In this document: positions 14,450-15,634 of the stretch, piece by piece
How positions within the stretch are numbered: position 1 is the first letter of the stretch
Layout: the number at the start of each line of letters is the position of its first letter
From: CAYPOY01 sp964412395
GTDB taxonomy: Bacteria > Chloroflexota > Anaerolineae > B4-G1
NCBI GenBank assembly: GCA_964412395.1
Contig: CAYPOY010000102.1
Coordinates: forward strand, 1-15,634
DNA: 15,634 bases
Direction of reading: 5' to 3'
Translations under genes and position numbers: made by a program
The notes under the pieces: generated by a model
Databases searched by the model: none
The model's input: the letters and a program-made list of their open reading frames with translations, nothing else
What the model was told of the DNA's origin: nothing

Positions 14450-15114
14450 TGGTCTCTCCCTTTCTTCTCTTGCATCAGTCGTTTGGCTACCTCAACGGCC
14501 TCGGAGGCAGTCTCCCCATATCCGTCAGCTCCAATCGTTGCAGCCCAGTCGGCCGTAATGGGCGCGCCCCCCACCATTAGCTTGTATTTCTCACGCAAGC
14601 CCAGCTCTTCCAGTAGTGCAACAAGGTCAGCCATGTAGGCCATCGTAGTGGTCAACATGGCTGAGACTGCGATAATGTGCGCCTTTGCCTCCTCAGCCCT
14701 CTCCACAAACTGGCGGACCGGGGTGTCGCAACCCAGGTCGTGGACTGTGAAGCCTGCTGCCTCAAGCATCGTCCCGACGATGTTCTTGCCAAGGTCGTGT
14801 ATGTCGCCCTTGATCGTTCCCAAGACAACGGTCCCTGCAGAACTGGCGTCACCACGCTCGAGTAGATATGGCTGCAACACCTTCATGCCTGCGCCGACCG
14901 CACTAGCAGATCGCATAACGTCGGGGAGATAGTACTCAAGCGTAGCAAATTTCTCGCCGACGATCTGCATTCCCCGAGTGAAGCCGTTCTGAATCGCCTC
15001 AAGGGGATCAATCCCCTGGCCGACAACCTGCTTCGCGAGAGCAACGCAGTTTTCATTATCACCATCTATGGCAGCATCTGCCATTTGCTTAAACAGCTCT
15101 TCATTTGTAACCAT
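14446..15114 (-). CDS. B12-binding corrinoid protein (MtmC/MtbC/MttC type methyl carrier)
   Basis: This small cytosolic protein carries a corrinoid and receives the methyl group from its partner methyltransferase. Residues 1-85 form the helical cap domain typical of methylamine and methionine synthase corrinoid proteins. Residues 92-222 form the Rossmann-like B12 domain. The lower-axial cobalt ligand motif DIHDLG is at 104-109 (His106), followed by SAMLTT (151-156) and VGGAPI (181-186) for the nucleotide tail. The 222 residues match the family. I use ATG 15114, with GGAGG 8 nt upstream. A GTG at 15132 in the same frame lies upstream of that ribosome site and is rejected. Overlap with the MtmB-type gene and a second MtmB-type gene just upstream suggest that it serves one or both. 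MttB, 11 kb away, could also use it. Confidence 0.93.
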   Translation of the reverse strand: MVTNEELFKQMADAAIDGDNENCVALAKQVVGQGIDPLEAIQNGFTRGMQIVGEKFATLEYYLPDVMRSASAVGAGMKVLQPYLLERGDASSAGTVVLGTIKGDIHDLGKNIVGTMLEAAGFTVHDLGCDTPVRQFVERAEEAKAHIIAVSAMLTTTMAYMADLVALLEELGLREKYKLMVGGAPITADWAATIGADGYGETASEAVEVAKRLMQEKKGRDQ

Positions 15115-15128
15115 GTTTCTTGCCTCCT

Positions 15129-15158
15129 TCACTTAGAGAGTCTCGTTTCCCAAAACAT
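15129..15158 (-). CDS. Possible 9-codon leader ORF directly before the corrinoid protein gene
   Basis: ATG 15158 opens MFWETRLSK and ends in TGA at 15131-15129, two bases before the GGAGG of the corrinoid protein gene. It starts 1 nt after the stop of the preceding mini-ORF, so ribosomes could re-initiate. It has no ribosome site of its own. Chance is a real alternative for an ORF this short. Confidence 0.2.
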   Translation of the reverse strand: MFWETRLSK

Positions 15159-15159
15159 C

Positions 15160-15183
15160 TCAATGAGCTTCGCGTCGCGTCAT
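15160..15183 (-). CDS. Possible 7-codon leader peptide MTRREAH
   Basis: A full AGGAGG (15197-15192) stands 8 nt before ATG 15183, as good a ribosome site as any gene in the window, yet the frame ends after seven codons (TGA at 15162-15160). The peptide contains two adjacent Arg codons, both CGN type (CGA CGC). It lies 46 nt ahead of the corrinoid gene start. It may be a regulatory leader peptide, or the relic of an older gene start. Confidence 0.35.
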   Translation of the reverse strand: MTRREAH

Positions 15184-15380
15184 AGGTTTATCCTCCTGGA
15201 ATGCATAGCCAGTGATGGTACAGAGACGAGCAAAGCACCCCAATCGATGCCCAGACCGCCCCCCTTGCCAAGCTAAACGAAGAGTCCAAGTGGAACTGTT
15301 CGGCGGAACACCATGACCAGGACCCATGAGGAACCCACCCGCCTGACGTTGAGAGGACACATCTGTTCGGCCTGACGCTC

Positions 15381-15634
15381 CTATTGACGTTGGGCATTGG
15401 GCTCTGTCTCCAGAACCCCGTAATCAAGCCCGAACGCACCTAGCTTTTCCCTGCACCTGGCATATAGATCCACATACTCTTGTGTCGGCTCTACAGTCGT
15501 TAGATCGTAACATTCGTCAAACCGTTTGCCCAGGGGCGCTTGCTCGATCTTGTCCTCGTACCCGGCCAGCAGTTGCTTCACGATCTCGTTGACCTGCTCG
15601 CGCGTCATTCCCTGCCAGGCGACCACGTGACCCG
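15381..15634 (-). CDS. Second MtmB-type methyltransferase, C-terminal part only (5' end beyond window)
   Basis: The last 83 residues of a second MtmB family protein are visible, from GHVVAWQG to the TAG stop. They align without gaps to the end of the complete paralogue at 13070-14449, with about 49 of 74 positions identical by my manual count. The shared blocks include TREQ, NEIVKQ, RFDECYDL and EYVDLY. A 9-residue tail (ETEPNAQRQ) extends past the family's usual end. Whether the pyrrolysine position is also replaced cannot be seen. The position, 266 bp before the corrinoid gene, suggests a single operon with two related methyltransferases around one corrinoid protein. Confidence 0.88.
   Translation of the reverse strand, partial: GHVVAWQGMTREQVNEIVKQLLAGYEDKIEQAPLGKRFDECYDLTTVEPTQEYVDLYARCREKLGAFGLDYGVLETEPNAQRQ

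Larger units (their letters stand above)
15115..15380. other. 266-bp gap between the two MtmB-type modules
   Basis: On the minus strand this is the leader of the corrinoid protein gene. It contains two very short ORFs in series (15183-15160 and 15158-15129) and the corrinoid ribosome site at 15127-15123. The octamer TGACGTTG appears twice near its right end. I see no convincing terminator behind the upstream methyltransferase gene and no good promoter match. Confidence 0.45.

Overview
The window looks like an accessory catabolic gene cluster from an anaerobic bacterium, most likely of the Chloroflexota (Anaerolineae-like). The main clue is the solute-binding lipoprotein at 7266-8927: its lipobox is followed by a low-complexity linker rich in Val, Thr, Glu and Pro, a style common in that phylum. 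The presumed tungsten enzyme and the corrinoid-dependent methyltransferases fit an anaerobe. Every gene I can support lies on the minus strand, so transcription runs from right to left. There are no rRNA or tRNA genes, CRISPR arrays or insertion sequences that I can see.

Layout in transcription order. (1) 15634-13070 is a corrinoid methyltransferase module: the 3' end of an MtmB-type methyltransferase, a gap with two very short leader-like ORFs, a B12-binding corrinoid protein, and a complete second MtmB-type methyltransferase whose ATG overlaps the corrinoid stop codon. (2) 12758-9240 holds an aldehyde ferredoxin oxidoreductase (AOR) family enzyme, the remains of a small frameshifted gene, and an MmgE/PrpD family protein. 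(3) 8927-3160 is a dipeptide-type ABC importer in the unusual order binding protein, DppC-type permease, one fused double ATPase, DppB-type permease. (4) 3082-1631 is an MttB-family methyltransferase 77 bp behind the importer. (5) After a 455-bp gap, 1175-1 is the 5' part of a single-chain iron-sulfur L-serine dehydratase that runs off the left edge.

How the parts may work together (inference): the importer brings in a nitrogenous, probably N-methylated compound. MttB- and MtmB-type enzymes move its methyl group to the corrinoid protein. The demethylated carbon skeleton is then handled by the AOR, MmgE/PrpD and serine dehydratase enzymes. The enzyme that would take the methyl group from the corrinoid to tetrahydrofolate and the corrinoid reactivase are not in the window.

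The most notable point is that the complete MtmB homologue has histidine (H197, codon CAC) exactly where methanogen MtmB carries pyrrolysine. Six of the nine visible stop codons of the main genes are TAG, so the genome probably does not decode TAG as pyrrolysine. A pyrrolysine-free MtmB branch, present as two paralogues around one corrinoid protein, is the best candidate here for undescribed biochemistry.
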